Shown: in pieces, positions 7,284-14,531 of the stretch | How the letters are laid out: every line of letters begins with the position of its first letter | Numbering within the stretch: the first letter of the stretch is position 1 | Origin: RGIG7213 sp045636245 | GTDB lineage: Bacteria; Bacillota; Clostridia; Oscillospirales; CAG-272 | NCBI GenBank assembly: GCA_045636245.1 | Contig: JAZTXA010000128.1 | Location: 1 to 17,455, forward strand | Direction: 5' to 3' | DNA length: 17,455 nt | Notes under the pieces: model-generated | What the model was told of the DNA's origin: nothing | The model's database searches: none | Seen by the model: the letters and a program-made list of their open reading frames with translations, nothing else | Position numbers and translations under genes: made by a program

Positions 7284-8191
7284 TATACACAGTAACGTTC
7301 AATCCGTCGCTTGATTACCACATGACGGTATATTCAGCCGTTTGCTCCGACACCCCGAACCGTGCGGAAAACCCGTGCTTTAAAGCAGGCGGCAAAGGGA
7401 TAAATGTGTCGGGTGTGCTTGGGGCACTCGGTACAGACAACACCGCACTGTGTTTTTTGGGCGGTGACACAGGGAAAATGCTTGAAAATATGCTTATATC
7501 CCGCGGACAGAAATATGAGCGTGTTGAAGTTCCCTCCCCCACACGTGTGAATGTGAAGGTGTCACAGCAGACAGATGAGCAAAAAACGTTTGAATTTAAC
7601 GCAAAAGGCGGAAAAATAACAAAAGAGCATACAGACTGCTTACTTTCAAAGCTTGAAAGACTGAACGGAAATGACACTGTCATAATTTCGGGAAGCACAC
7701 CGCCGTGTGAGGTTGACCTGTACGAGGTAACCGTAAAATTCGCACTTTCAAAGGGTGCGGTAGTCATTTGTGACACAACGGGACAAAGCCTTATAAAATG
7801 TGCAAAGCTCGGTGTATTTCTGCTTAAACCGAATGAGCATGAGATACGGGAGCTTTTCGGAGAAGGCGACGTTATAAATTCCGCCCGCAAACTGTGTGAT
7901 ATGGGGGCTGAATACGTGCTTTTATCCCTTGGGGAAAAGGGAGCTGTGCTTTTGTCGGACAGTGCAGAGCTCAAATGCGGAATACCGTTTGAAATGCCCG
8001 TGTACAACACGGTAAGCTCAGGCGACAGTATGCTTGCAGGTTTTGTATACGCATACAATGACGGTAAAACTATACCCGAATGTCTTAAGTTTGCGGTATC
8101 GGCGGGAAGCTGTAACGCATACACAAAACCGGAAAAGCCGTTTGACACAGCACTTTTTGAAGAACTTTTAAAGAGGTCGGAAGTATTATGA
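7280..8191 (+). CDS. PfkB-family sugar-phosphate kinase (1-phosphofructokinase/tagatose-6-phosphate kinase)
   Basis: A 303-aa cytosolic kinase of the FruK/LacC branch of the PfkB (ribokinase-like) family, which phosphorylates fructose-1-phosphate or tagatose-6-phosphate to a bisphosphate. Evidence: the FruK/LacC opening ITVTFNPSLD-like start (residues 2-12), PfkB motif 1 around AGGKGINVSG (36-45), LLKPNEHE (181-188), the ATP-binding region LSLGEKGAVLL (215-225), and motif 2 SSGDSMLAGF (246-255), in which Asp249 is the catalytic base. The choice between fructose-1-P and tagatose-6-P is open. A PTS partner, normal for FruK, is not in the window. The ATG overlaps the GH2 stop by 4 nt, and the kinase stop overlaps the mnmA start by 4 nt. 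Confidence 0.9.
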   Translation: MIYTVTFNPSLDYHMTVYSAVCSDTPNRAENPCFKAGGKGINVSGVLGALGTDNTALCFLGGDTGKMLENMLISRGQKYERVEVPSPTRVNVKVSQQTDEQKTFEFNAKGGKITKEHTDCLLSKLERLNGNDTVIISGSTPPCEVDLYEVTVKFALSKGAVVICDTTGQSLIKCAKLGVFLLKPNEHEIRELFGEGDVINSARKLCDMGAEYVLLSLGEKGAVLLSDSAELKCGIPFEMPVYNTVSSGDSMLAGFVYAYNDGKTIPECLKFAVSAGSCNAYTKPEKPFDTALFEELLKRSEVL

Positions 8192-9198
8192 AAAACGTTA
8201 CTGTGGCGATGAGCGGAGGGGTAGACAGTGCCGCCGCCTGTGCCATGCTTAAAGAAAAAGGGTATAATGTAAAGGGTGCTACGATGCGCCTCGGTGTGGA
8301 AAACGATAATGATATCGAAGCGGCAAAGCTCGTTTGCGATGCCCTCGGTATTGACTTTGAGGTGTATGATTTCAGAGGGCTTTTTTCCGAGCGTGTCATC
8401 ACCCCGTTTTGTAAAAATTATATCGAAAACCGCACTCCCAACCCATGCATTAACTGCAACATTGATCTGAAATTCGGTGCTTTTGCCACACGTGCGTTTG
8501 AAGAAGGTGCCGATATGATAGCCACGGGGCACTATGCAAGGATCGAAAACGGCATGCTTTTGAAGGCAAAAAACAAAGAAAAAGACCAAAGCTATGTGCT
8601 GTACGGAATGCAAAAGGATATACTTTCGCGTGTTTTGTTTCCTCTGGGCGATTTTGAAAGCAAGGACGGGGTAAGGGCATATGTTGAAAAATTTTCGCTT
8701 CCGTGCGCCAAGCGTCCCGAATCGCAGGATATTTGCTTTATTCCCGACGGGGATTACGCAAAATTTCTTGAAGTAAACGGATACACAACGCCCGTAGGGC
8801 ACTTCGTTGATATGAACGGAAAAGTTCTGGGCTGCCATCTCGGCTGTCACAGATATACGATAGGGCAAAGACGTGGGCTCGGCGTGTCCGCAGGCAAGCG
8901 CATATTTGTCGTTGAAAAAAGGCTTTGCGACAACACCGTTGTACTGGGGGACGAGGAAGACCTTTACAAAAAAGAAATACTGTGCACGGATGTAAATTTC
9001 CTTTGCGATGTATCATTCCCTCTGACCGCAGAGGTAAAAACAAGATACAGAAAAAATGCAAACACGGCAGTTATCGAAAAAATCGACAGCAACACGGTAA
9101 AGTGTACCTTTAATTCGCCTGAACGCGCTCCGTGTCCGGGGCAAAGCGCTGTTTTTTATGACGGTGAGCGTGTGCTCGGCGGCGGTATAATAGTTTAA
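8188..9198 (+). CDS. mnmA: tRNA-specific 2-thiouridylase MnmA
   Basis: A 336-aa cytosolic enzyme that puts the 2-thio group on the wobble uridine (U34) of tRNA-Lys, -Glu and -Gln. It activates the uridine with ATP and uses a persulfide sulfur. The N-terminal PP-loop SGGVDS (residues 9-14) binds ATP. The two catalytic cysteines are Cys87 in NPCINCN and Cys183 in SQDICFI. HRYTIGQRRGLG (221-232) marks the central domain and a beta-barrel C-terminus follows. All key residues are present. At 336 aa it is slightly shorter than the usual ~360. It starts inside the stop of the kinase gene (4-nt overlap). Its place in a sugar/export run looks like simple co-transcription. No sulfur-donor cysteine desulfurase is beside it. 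Confidence 0.95.
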   Translation: MKNVTVAMSGGVDSAAACAMLKEKGYNVKGATMRLGVENDNDIEAAKLVCDALGIDFEVYDFRGLFSERVITPFCKNYIENRTPNPCINCNIDLKFGAFATRAFEEGADMIATGHYARIENGMLLKAKNKEKDQSYVLYGMQKDILSRVLFPLGDFESKDGVRAYVEKFSLPCAKRPESQDICFIPDGDYAKFLEVNGYTTPVGHFVDMNGKVLGCHLGCHRYTIGQRRGLGVSAGKRIFVVEKRLCDNTVVLGDEEDLYKKEILCTDVNFLCDVSFPLTAEVKTRYRKNANTAVIEKIDSNTVKCTFNSPERAPCPGQSAVFYDGERVLGGGIIV

Positions 9199-9214
9199 AA
9201 ACGAGGTTTATCAA

Positions 9215-9706
9215 ATGAGCTTATTTGTGCCCGATTGGATATTTGACGGGTTTTCAAAAATCACACCCGAATTTTTGAAGGAAAACAACATAAAAGCGAT
9301 AGTGTCGGACATCGACAACACACTTGTGACATACGACGATGAAAAGCCCACGAGGGCTGTTTTGGCATGGCTGAAATCACTTGACGAAGCGGGGGTAAAA
9401 ATCGCCTTTGTTTCAAACAACAGCCATGAGCGTGTGCGTATTTTCAACGAATCCCTCGGCTTTTTTGCCATCGGCAAAAGCGGAAAACCGTTTAAAAAAA
9501 ATATAATTGAAGCGATGGAATATATGGGTGTGCCTTACGAAAACGTCATAATGCTTGGAGATCAGGTATTTACAGACGTGCTTGCGGGAAAGTTCGCAGG
9601 TATAAGAACTGTAATAGTACCGCCGATAAAGGATAAGACCGACCCCTTCACCAAATTCAAGCGTCTTCTTGAAAAACCGCTTTTAAAAAATATTAAAAAA
9701 GTATAG
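9215..9706 (+). CDS. yqeG: YqeG family HAD-IIIA phosphatase
   Basis: A 163-aa cytosolic protein of the HAD superfamily. Motif I is SDIDNTLVTY, with the nucleophile Asp32 and acid Asp34. Motif II is FVSNNS (65-70), motif III the Lys in SGKPFKK (89-95), and motif IV GDQVFTD (115-121). Both length and motif order match B. subtilis YqeG and its relatives, which are phosphatases of uncertain physiological substrate, distantly like phosphatidylglycerophosphate phosphatase. In many Firmicutes yqeG sits beside a ribosome-assembly GTPase gene (yqeH), which is not seen here. The ATG follows a GAGG site 16 nt after mnmA. It is the last gene of the nine-gene run, and no convincing terminator hairpin follows it. 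Confidence 0.9.
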   Translation: MSLFVPDWIFDGFSKITPEFLKENNIKAIVSDIDNTLVTYDDEKPTRAVLAWLKSLDEAGVKIAFVSNNSHERVRIFNESLGFFAIGKSGKPFKKNIIEAMEYMGVPYENVIMLGDQVFTDVLAGKFAGIRTVIVPPIKDKTDPFTKFKRLLEKPLLKNIKKV

Positions 9707-9764
9707 AATCACAGGATTTTACAAATAATTAATATAAATATAAAATCCCGCCCCATTAAAGGTA

Positions 9765-9794
9765 TTGACGAAATGCAATCATTTGTTGTATAAT
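9765..9794 (+). promoter_or_regulatory. Sigma-A-type promoter of the 77-aa membrane protein gene
   Basis: TTGACG (9765-9770), an 18-nt spacer, then TATAAT (9789-9794). Transcription would begin near 9801, about 42 nt before the ATG at 9843. The -10 is a perfect consensus. Confidence 0.8.
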
Positions 9795-9842
9795 GATGTC
9801 GGAAGAAAATACCAAAATACATTTTATAAAGGAGATATTACC

Positions 9843-10076
9843 ATGACGAATCAAACATCCAATATCATAAAGATCGTTGTTCTGATCTTTGCCGTTTTAG
9901 GTGTGGCTGTTGCCGCTTTCTTTATCGTAAAGAAGCTTACTGAACGTAAAGCATCGAAAGACGATTCACTTTTCGACGAGCTTGACGAGCTTGATATCGA
10001 TGATGAATGCTGCTGCTGCTGTGACGACTGCGAAGAGCTTGCAGACGTTATCGAAGAGGCTGCTGAAGAAATATAA
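9843..10076 (+). CDS. Small single-pass membrane protein with cysteine cluster, unknown function
   Basis: A 77-aa protein that I do not recognise. It has a short N-terminus, one hydrophobic membrane segment at about residues 9-29, a basic flank (KKLTERKASK) and a strongly acidic C-terminal half. The C-terminal half contains a run of five cysteines (56-60) and a sixth at 63, set among Asp and Glu. By the positive-inside rule the tail should be cytosolic. The cysteines could bind a metal or an iron-sulfur centre, or be redox active; this is inference. The start at 9843 is fixed by AAAGGAG (9828-9834). A TTG at 9765 in the same frame lies inside the -35 box and cannot be transcribed from this promoter. 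It is monocistronic, with its own promoter and a strong terminator. Confidence 0.82.
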   Translation: MTNQTSNIIKIVVLIFAVLGVAVAAFFIVKKLTERKASKDDSLFDELDELDIDDECCCCCDDCEELADVIEEAAEEI

Positions 10077-10096
10077 TCGGTAAACGGTTTATCAAA

Positions 10097-10135
10097 ACGG
10101 ATACAATGCCCAAGGGCATGTGTATCCGTTTTTTT
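10097..10135 (+). terminator. Intrinsic terminator after the 77-aa membrane protein gene
   Basis: ACGGATACA (10097-10105) pairs with TGTATCCGT (10121-10129), and ATGCCC (10106-10111) pairs with GGGCAT (10114-10119), leaving one bulged G. The stem runs straight into seven T residues (10129-10135). Confidence 0.9.
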
Positions 10136-10199
10136 CTTTATACAGGCACATTTTGCTAAAAGAAAATCTGTACATATACTAAAAAAATCTTAAAATCTA

Positions 10200-10232
10200 T
10201 TGACAAAACATGAAAATATGATATTATATAAT
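10200..10232 (+). promoter_or_regulatory. Sigma-A-type promoter of the NPETGD surface protein gene
   Basis: A perfect -35 TTGACA (10200-10205) is followed by TATTAT (10222-10227) at 16-nt spacing. A perfect TATAAT (10227-10232) overlaps it but at 21 nt, too far for a normal promoter. The AT-rich overlap makes the exact -10 uncertain. Confidence 0.75.
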
Positions 10233-10268
10233 TACCAAGACTTAAACATTTCAGGAGGATAATGAACT

Positions 10269-10877
10269 ATGAAAAAGATTGTATCAATCATTCTTGCAAC
10301 AATGCTTCTCGCTTCTGTTGCAGTGTTCGCTGATGTTCCCGATGTAACAGCAGGCTGGACAAACACAATTCACATAAGCTACGATGAAATCAAACCCGGT
10401 GTAGTATGCGGCGGTGACTTCAACAAGATCAACTACTACTCTGCACCCTCCGGCACAACAGAAGTTGGCTTCTGGGGCTGGGTAACATCCGATGTTGACT
10501 TTGTAGGCTTCTCCTACAGCATCAACGGCGGCGAAAAGGTAACTGACGCTTCCTTCAAGGTTGAAGCTGAACAGTTAGTTAAGGATTCAGGCGCAGGCGC
10601 ATACGATTCCAGATTCGATGTTACTGTTGCACTTACAGAAGGCACACAGCTCGTAAGAGTTTATGCTGACTACGCTGACGGTAAGAGCGAAGCTGTTTGG
10701 GCTTGCGAAGTAACAGTTGGTGCTGCTTCCGATTACACAGATAACGAAGCTGAAGCTCCCAGCACTCCCAGCACACCTTCCAACCCCGAAACAGGCGATG
10801 CTATGATCGTTGCTATCGTTGCAGTTGCTACAATAGCTCTCGCAGGCGTTGCAGTTTCCAAGAAGGTTCGCGCTTAA
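10269..10877 (+). CDS. Secreted surface protein with C-terminal NPETGD sortase-type sorting signal
   Basis: A 202-aa exported protein. It has a cleavable signal peptide (MKKIVSIILATMLLAS, probable cut after VFA near residue 21). A single compact domain of ~130 residues follows (22-150), rich in aromatic residues, Gly, Thr and Val, and probably all beta (GWTNTIHISYDE, VGFWGWVTSDVD, VRVYADYADG). Next come a Ser/Thr/Pro linker (APSTPSTPSNP), the motif NPETGD (172-177), a hydrophobic helix (178-195) and a basic tail KKVRA. That C-terminal order is a cell-wall sorting signal with Asn in place of the Leu of LPXTG. The domain is not one I recognise. AGGAGG (10253-10258) gives a strong ribosome site. 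The gene is flanked by its own promoter and terminator, and its codon choice (many GTT, GCT, GAC, AAG) differs from its neighbours, as expected for an abundant protein. Confidence 0.85.
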   Translation: MKKIVSIILATMLLASVAVFADVPDVTAGWTNTIHISYDEIKPGVVCGGDFNKINYYSAPSGTTEVGFWGWVTSDVDFVGFSYSINGGEKVTDASFKVEAEQLVKDSGAGAYDSRFDVTVALTEGTQLVRVYADYADGKSEAVWACEVTVGAASDYTDNEAEAPSTPSTPSNPETGDAMIVAIVAVATIALAGVAVSKKVRA

Positions 10878-10907
10878 TTATTTAAAATAATACATACGTC
10901 TTGGATA

Positions 10908-10940
10908 AAACACCCGCAGATAACTGCGGGTGTTTGATTT
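10908..10940 (+). terminator. Intrinsic terminator after the surface protein gene
   Basis: AAACACCCGCAG (10908-10919) and CTGCGGGTGTTT (10924-10935) form a perfect 12-bp stem with the loop ATAA, followed by a short T-rich tail. Confidence 0.88.
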
Positions 10941-10961
10941 TTACAAGCTGTCATTTTTCTA

Positions 10962-10990
10962 TTGACTGAACGAAAAATATGTGATATAAT
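10962..10990 (+). promoter_or_regulatory. Sigma-A-type promoter of the tyrosine phosphatase gene
   Basis: TTGACT (10962-10967), a 17-nt spacer and TATAAT (10985-10990). TGA directly before the -10 makes it an extended -10. The leader before the ATG at 11023 is about 26 nt. Confidence 0.82.
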
Positions 10991-11022
10991 GACAAAAAAG
11001 AACTTTTGAAAGGTTTGGAATA

Positions 11023-12186
11023 ATGAAAAAAACAGTTAAACAATTAACAGCTGCCGTTCTTTTGTCCGCCACTGTATTTTCTGTTACAGGATGCGGAGAC
11101 GGTGAAACGAAAGGAACAGACGCTATGACAGGCGATACAACGCAAATAATCGAAGAAACAGTCCCCGAAACAGAGCCTGAGATCGTAAGCCCCATTTCTC
11201 TGCTTACACCCGCAGACGGCAAAAAGGATATCGTTTTGGCATCAGATCCCATCGTTAAGCACATGAATGCAAGATTCAGACAGCTTAAAGATCCCAACTT
11301 CGGATACGCAAAGGAAGAACTTTGCACGCCCCCCGCGATCTCGTTCACATGGTCAGACGAAAATGCTGCTGACGGAAAGGAATACACACTGACGATCTCA
11401 GAAAAGGAAGATATGTCAGACGGTATTACATACACGACATCCGAAGCATCCATTGATGTATACAACCTTAAAATCGGCACGAAGTATTATTGGAGCGTAT
11501 CGTCCTCAGACGATGTTTCCAAAACATTCTCATTTGAAACAGAATCCGGTTATCCGAGATTCATAAAGGCTGACAATATCTCAAATATGCGTGACCTCGG
11601 CGGATATAAAACACTTGACGGAAAATATATAAAGCAGGGTATAGCATATCGCTCCGGTCAGCTTGAAGATGCAAATCAGGACGGCAGAGATGTCGTTCTC
11701 AACCAGCTCGGCATCAAGACAGACCTTGACCTTCGCGGTGCGGCAGGCGGTTCGGCAATTCCCGGACTTAACAAAATATCTATCCCTCTTAAATGGTATC
11801 AGCACATTTTTGATGAAGCAAACAAGGCAGACGTAAAGCGCACAATGCTTGCATTTGCAGATGAAAATAACTATCCTATTCTGTTCCATTGCTCACTCGG
11901 ACGTGACAGAACAGGTACAACGGCATTTCTCCTTCTCGCACTCTGCGGTGTTGATGAAGAAACGATCGTAAGAGATTATTACACATCCTTCTATTCAAGA
12001 CAGGGTAACTTCTCCGCACAGGAGCTTGCAGGTGCCGTGCAAAATATCGCATGGCTTACAGAAGGACTTAACAACTTCGGCACAGAGGAAGACACACTTC
12101 AGATAAAAGTTAAAAATTACCTGCTTTCCACAGGTCTTGTAGAACAAGATCTCGCAAAGATAAGAGATATTCTCGTTACTGACTGA
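11023..12186 (+). CDS. Lipoprotein tyrosine phosphatase (Y_phosphatase3/PTP type) with fibronectin-III-like domain
   Basis: A 387-aa surface lipoprotein. The signal peptide ends in lipobox VTGC (Cys24), followed by an acidic Thr/Glu linker. Residues ~57-173 look like a fibronectin-III-type domain: LLTPADG, ISFTWSD, YTLTISEKEDMSD, then YYWSVSSSDD. Residues ~180-387 are a protein-tyrosine-phosphatase-like domain of the Y_phosphatase3 family. It opens with NMRDLGGYKTLDG (188-200) and IAYRSGQL, and carries the full CX5R active site in HCSLGRDRTG (289-298): nucleophile Cys290, phosphate-binding Arg296. The reaction should be dephosphorylation of phosphotyrosine, other phosphoproteins or phosphoinositides outside the cell; the true substrate is unknown. 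The ATG follows AAAGG (11009-11013). It stands alone between its own promoter and a convergent terminator. Confidence 0.88.
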   Translation: MKKTVKQLTAAVLLSATVFSVTGCGDGETKGTDAMTGDTTQIIEETVPETEPEIVSPISLLTPADGKKDIVLASDPIVKHMNARFRQLKDPNFGYAKEELCTPPAISFTWSDENAADGKEYTLTISEKEDMSDGITYTTSEASIDVYNLKIGTKYYWSVSSSDDVSKTFSFETESGYPRFIKADNISNMRDLGGYKTLDGKYIKQGIAYRSGQLEDANQDGRDVVLNQLGIKTDLDLRGAAGGSAIPGLNKISIPLKWYQHIFDEANKADVKRTMLAFADENNYPILFHCSLGRDRTGTTAFLLLALCGVDEETIVRDYYTSFYSRQGNFSAQELAGAVQNIAWLTEGLNNFGTEEDTLQIKVKNYLLSTGLVEQDLAKIRDILVTD

Positions 12187-12210
12187 AATTAATAATCTGT
12201 AAGTTAAAAA

Positions 12211-12257
12211 CGGGAGTGTAATGCACTCATACTGGACGTCGAGGACGTCGTCCCCCG
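12211..12257 (+). other. Possible structured RNA segment in the 3' region of the phosphatase mRNA
   Basis: Three complementary pairs nest here. CGGG (12211-12214) pairs with CCCG (12254-12257) around two hairpins. These are GAGTG/CACTC (12214-12218 with 12224-12228) and the perfect GACGTC-GAG-GACGTC (12235-12249). Together they could fold as a three-way junction. There is no T-run directly after it, so it is not itself a terminator. The closing stem is short, so the fold is only a suggestion. Confidence 0.35.
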
Positions 12258-12281
12258 CAAAATATTCAAAAAAAACATATG

Positions 12282-12322
12282 GGGCTGCTCACATCGGAAA
12301 CGATATGAGCAGCCCTGTTTTT
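12282..12322. terminator. Convergent intrinsic terminator between the phosphatase and GH71/99-like genes
   Basis: GGGCTGCTCA (12282-12291) pairs with TGAGCAGCCC (12306-12315). After one mismatch four more pairs close on a GAAA tetraloop (12297-12300). A T-run follows on the plus strand (12318-12324) and an A-run precedes it (12268-12275), which gives a T-run on the minus strand. It can therefore stop transcripts from both sides. Confidence 0.88.
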
Positions 12323-12325
12323 TTG

Positions 12326-14530
12326 TTATATTTTACCTTTGAATTTCTTGATCTGCTGACACATGAGATCGTAATAAAACGTGCCGTATTCCACGGACGG
12401 TTCGAGATCTCGCGAGCCTTCGGGATTTTTTTGTTCGCTTGATGTCCATTCGTTCCACGTGGTGAACAGTATCATAGATGCGCCAAGCTCACACGCACGC
12501 TGTACCTGTTTTTTCAGCGTTGCACCGTTTGAGCGCAACTCACTTTTTTCGATACTTTCTCCGCGTGTTGCCGCCGAGCAGGTAACGGTTTCGACCATTC
12601 CGTTAAGCTGTGTATATGTCTGGGGTGAACGCTCCTCCCAGCTCCAGAAACGCTCCGAGCAAAGCTTTCTGTCATGCAGATTTGACTGCTGACCGACGTA
12701 TCCCGTCATCCAGCGTACAGTAAATCTGTCATCTGTCCATTTCGGGTTGGCTCCGTACTGGTTAGGCGTCGCGCCGTAGCAGATGAGAAGCGGCTTGCCC
12801 TGATAGTAGTAATACATGTCGCCGTATTCTTCATTTTCAACAAAGGAAGAATAAACCTGATCTGCCTTTATCTGATGCTTACCGTTATCGACATTCGCCT
12901 GTCCTGCATGTCCCGGACCTAAAAACAACGCTATTTTCGGGGCATTCGGTACAGTGTTCCACACTTCAAACATTTTGTACGTGGAATGTTCTATCATTCG
13001 GAAATCTTCTGCTTCCTCAAGCGTTGATTCGGCAATAATGGTGGTGTTATTCGACCAGTCCACAAATACAAAATCAACATCTGCGGCGGCAAGAAGCTCT
13101 GCATGGTAACGCAAAACGTCCTCTTGCTGTGACTCATATTCCCCGAAAAGGGGTGTGCCCCAGGTGTTTCTCCACCACGTATTTGTGTTTCTGTGCCACG
13201 TTGTGTATGAAATTCCGACTATTCTGTCTTCATACGGCGCAGCTTCATATTTTCCCACACCCGTTTTACTGCATTCAACGTCATCATAATTGAACACGAC
13301 TTCTTCATACAGTCTGAAATTTTCGGATGCAAGCATTTTTTTATCATCGGATATTTCGGCATTTGCGGGGTACACCGTACAAATTCCGCTTGCATTATCG
13401 TATTCCGCCTTATAGCCGAGAATTTTTGCAAAGCTGTCAACGCACATATACACCCCACCGTCAATATTCTTAACAGAGGTAAACGGCTTATCCTCGCCGT
13501 TTACGTTCATAACAGGTCTGCCGATAGTCACAGTGAGTGATGCATTATCTCTTTCGGCTTTGATAAGCTCACCGTCAAGACTGCATGTGAAATCAAACAT
13601 TTCAAAAAGAGTTACTGCATCTGCATAGATCTTTCCGTCAAGTTCTTTTGTTTTGGCAGTATGCATAAACGCCTCTTTATCCTTGAAGGAATATCCTTTT
13701 TCCGTCATAAAGGCATACAATGTTTCATCGGGAATAAATATTTCCTCGGAAGTATGGGTAAGGCTTATTGCGCCTATGATACACGAAGATCTGTTTGTTT
13801 CGGCACGGAAATAACCGTGCGTGTTTTTATCAAAAATAAATCTTCCCGAAGTGCATGATGCAAGCTCGCCCCCCGAAGGATCTTTCAGGGAAAGCCCCGT
13901 ATCGGTAAGAGATACCGTTGCAATATGCGTACCGTTTGCAGACACCTTTATTTCATCGGGTGTGCCTTCAAATACGGCTTTTACGCCGTCCGCACAGTCA
14001 AACGGCAAAGACTCTGTCACTGTACATTCAAGTACACCCTTGATATGTGCTGTGACTTTATTTTTATTAAACGAAAACCAAAGTCCGCTTTCCGTGTGGC
14101 AGTCCTCGGGCATACTGCACAGGATACCTGCCATAACACCGTCATCAAGCTCGGAGCTGTCATCGTAAAGATACGCTTCCGCTGTATAAGGAAAAGAAAC
14201 GATCCTTTCGGAAAAGCCTACGGCACCCTTTTCTCTTTTGGAGCCGACAAGTCCCTTTTGTTTGTTTCTGGTGTAATTCTCGCCTGTAAGTGTCAGATAT
14301 TTGTTGACCTTACACGTTCCGACGGTACATTCGGTAAAATCGAAGCTGCGGGTGAAATTATTTTTTGTCTGCAAAAGAAGCTCTGTAATATCGAAAGGTA
14401 TTTCAGAAGGATCTCCCTCTGTAACGGTATCGGCTACTGTTTCTTCTCCGTTTTCGCCTGTACATGCGGATGTGAGAAAACAGGTAAAGACCGTTGCCGA
14501 TAAAATGATCCACGACAAAAAACGTTTCAT
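12326..14530 (-). CDS. Multidomain lipoprotein with C-terminal GH71/GH99-like glycosidase-type domain
   Basis: A 734-aa surface lipoprotein. The signal peptide ends in lipobox TSAC (Cys23). Residues ~55-260 look like a beta-sandwich of the LamG/DUF1080 kind. Residues ~285-392 resemble the copper-amine-oxidase N-terminal-like stalk domain, with repeated DNASLTVT/DNASGICTVY strands. Residues ~410-734 are a TIM-barrel-type domain shared with the neighbouring paralog: ISYTTWHR, FVDWSNNT (489-496), GPGHAGQ (538-544), TGYVGQQ (609-615), FWSWEER (628-634) and TWNEW (691-695), where Glu694 is a candidate catalytic residue. The WNEW ending recalls the WbsX/GH99 and GH71 groups, but the exact family and substrate are not established. 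It follows its paralog with one nucleotide between stop and start. AAAGGA lies inside the paralog's last codons. The bigger protein presumably acts on glycans outside the cell. Confidence 0.72.
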   Translation of the reverse strand: MKRFLSWIILSATVFTCFLTSACTGENGEETVADTVTEGDPSEIPFDITELLLQTKNNFTRSFDFTECTVGTCKVNKYLTLTGENYTRNKQKGLVGSKREKGAVGFSERIVSFPYTAEAYLYDDSSELDDGVMAGILCSMPEDCHTESGLWFSFNKNKVTAHIKGVLECTVTESLPFDCADGVKAVFEGTPDEIKVSANGTHIATVSLTDTGLSLKDPSGGELASCTSGRFIFDKNTHGYFRAETNRSSCIIGAISLTHTSEEIFIPDETLYAFMTEKGYSFKDKEAFMHTAKTKELDGKIYADAVTLFEMFDFTCSLDGELIKAERDNASLTVTIGRPVMNVNGEDKPFTSVKNIDGGVYMCVDSFAKILGYKAEYDNASGICTVYPANAEISDDKKMLASENFRLYEEVVFNYDDVECSKTGVGKYEAAPYEDRIVGISYTTWHRNTNTWWRNTWGTPLFGEYESQQEDVLRYHAELLAAADVDFVFVDWSNNTTIIAESTLEEAEDFRMIEHSTYKMFEVWNTVPNAPKIALFLGPGHAGQANVDNGKHQIKADQVYSSFVENEEYGDMYYYYQGKPLLICYGATPNQYGANPKWTDDRFTVRWMTGYVGQQSNLHDRKLCSERFWSWEERSPQTYTQLNGMVETVTCSAATRGESIEKSELRSNGATLKKQVQRACELGASMILFTTWNEWTSSEQKNPEGSRDLEPSVEYGTFYYDLMCQQIKKFKGKI

Positions 14531-14531
14531 G

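Noticed and set aside
7315..8868. 517-codon minus-strand open frame opposite the kinase and mnmA
   Set aside because: It is the mirror frame of two well-supported genes; it is rich in Ser, Phe and His with no domain pattern.
9714..9748. Inverted repeat GGATTTTA/TAAAATCC after yqeG as a terminator
   Set aside because: The 8-bp stem is AT-rich with a ~19-nt loop and no T-run. It could be an operator, but nothing supports that.
9765..9842. TTG at 9765 as a longer start of the 77-aa membrane protein
   Set aside because: The TTG is part of the -35 box TTGACG; AAAGGAG points to the ATG at 9843.
10007..10021. TGC triplet run as a phase-variable repeat
   Set aside because: Only about four copies, and triplet changes would not shift the reading frame.
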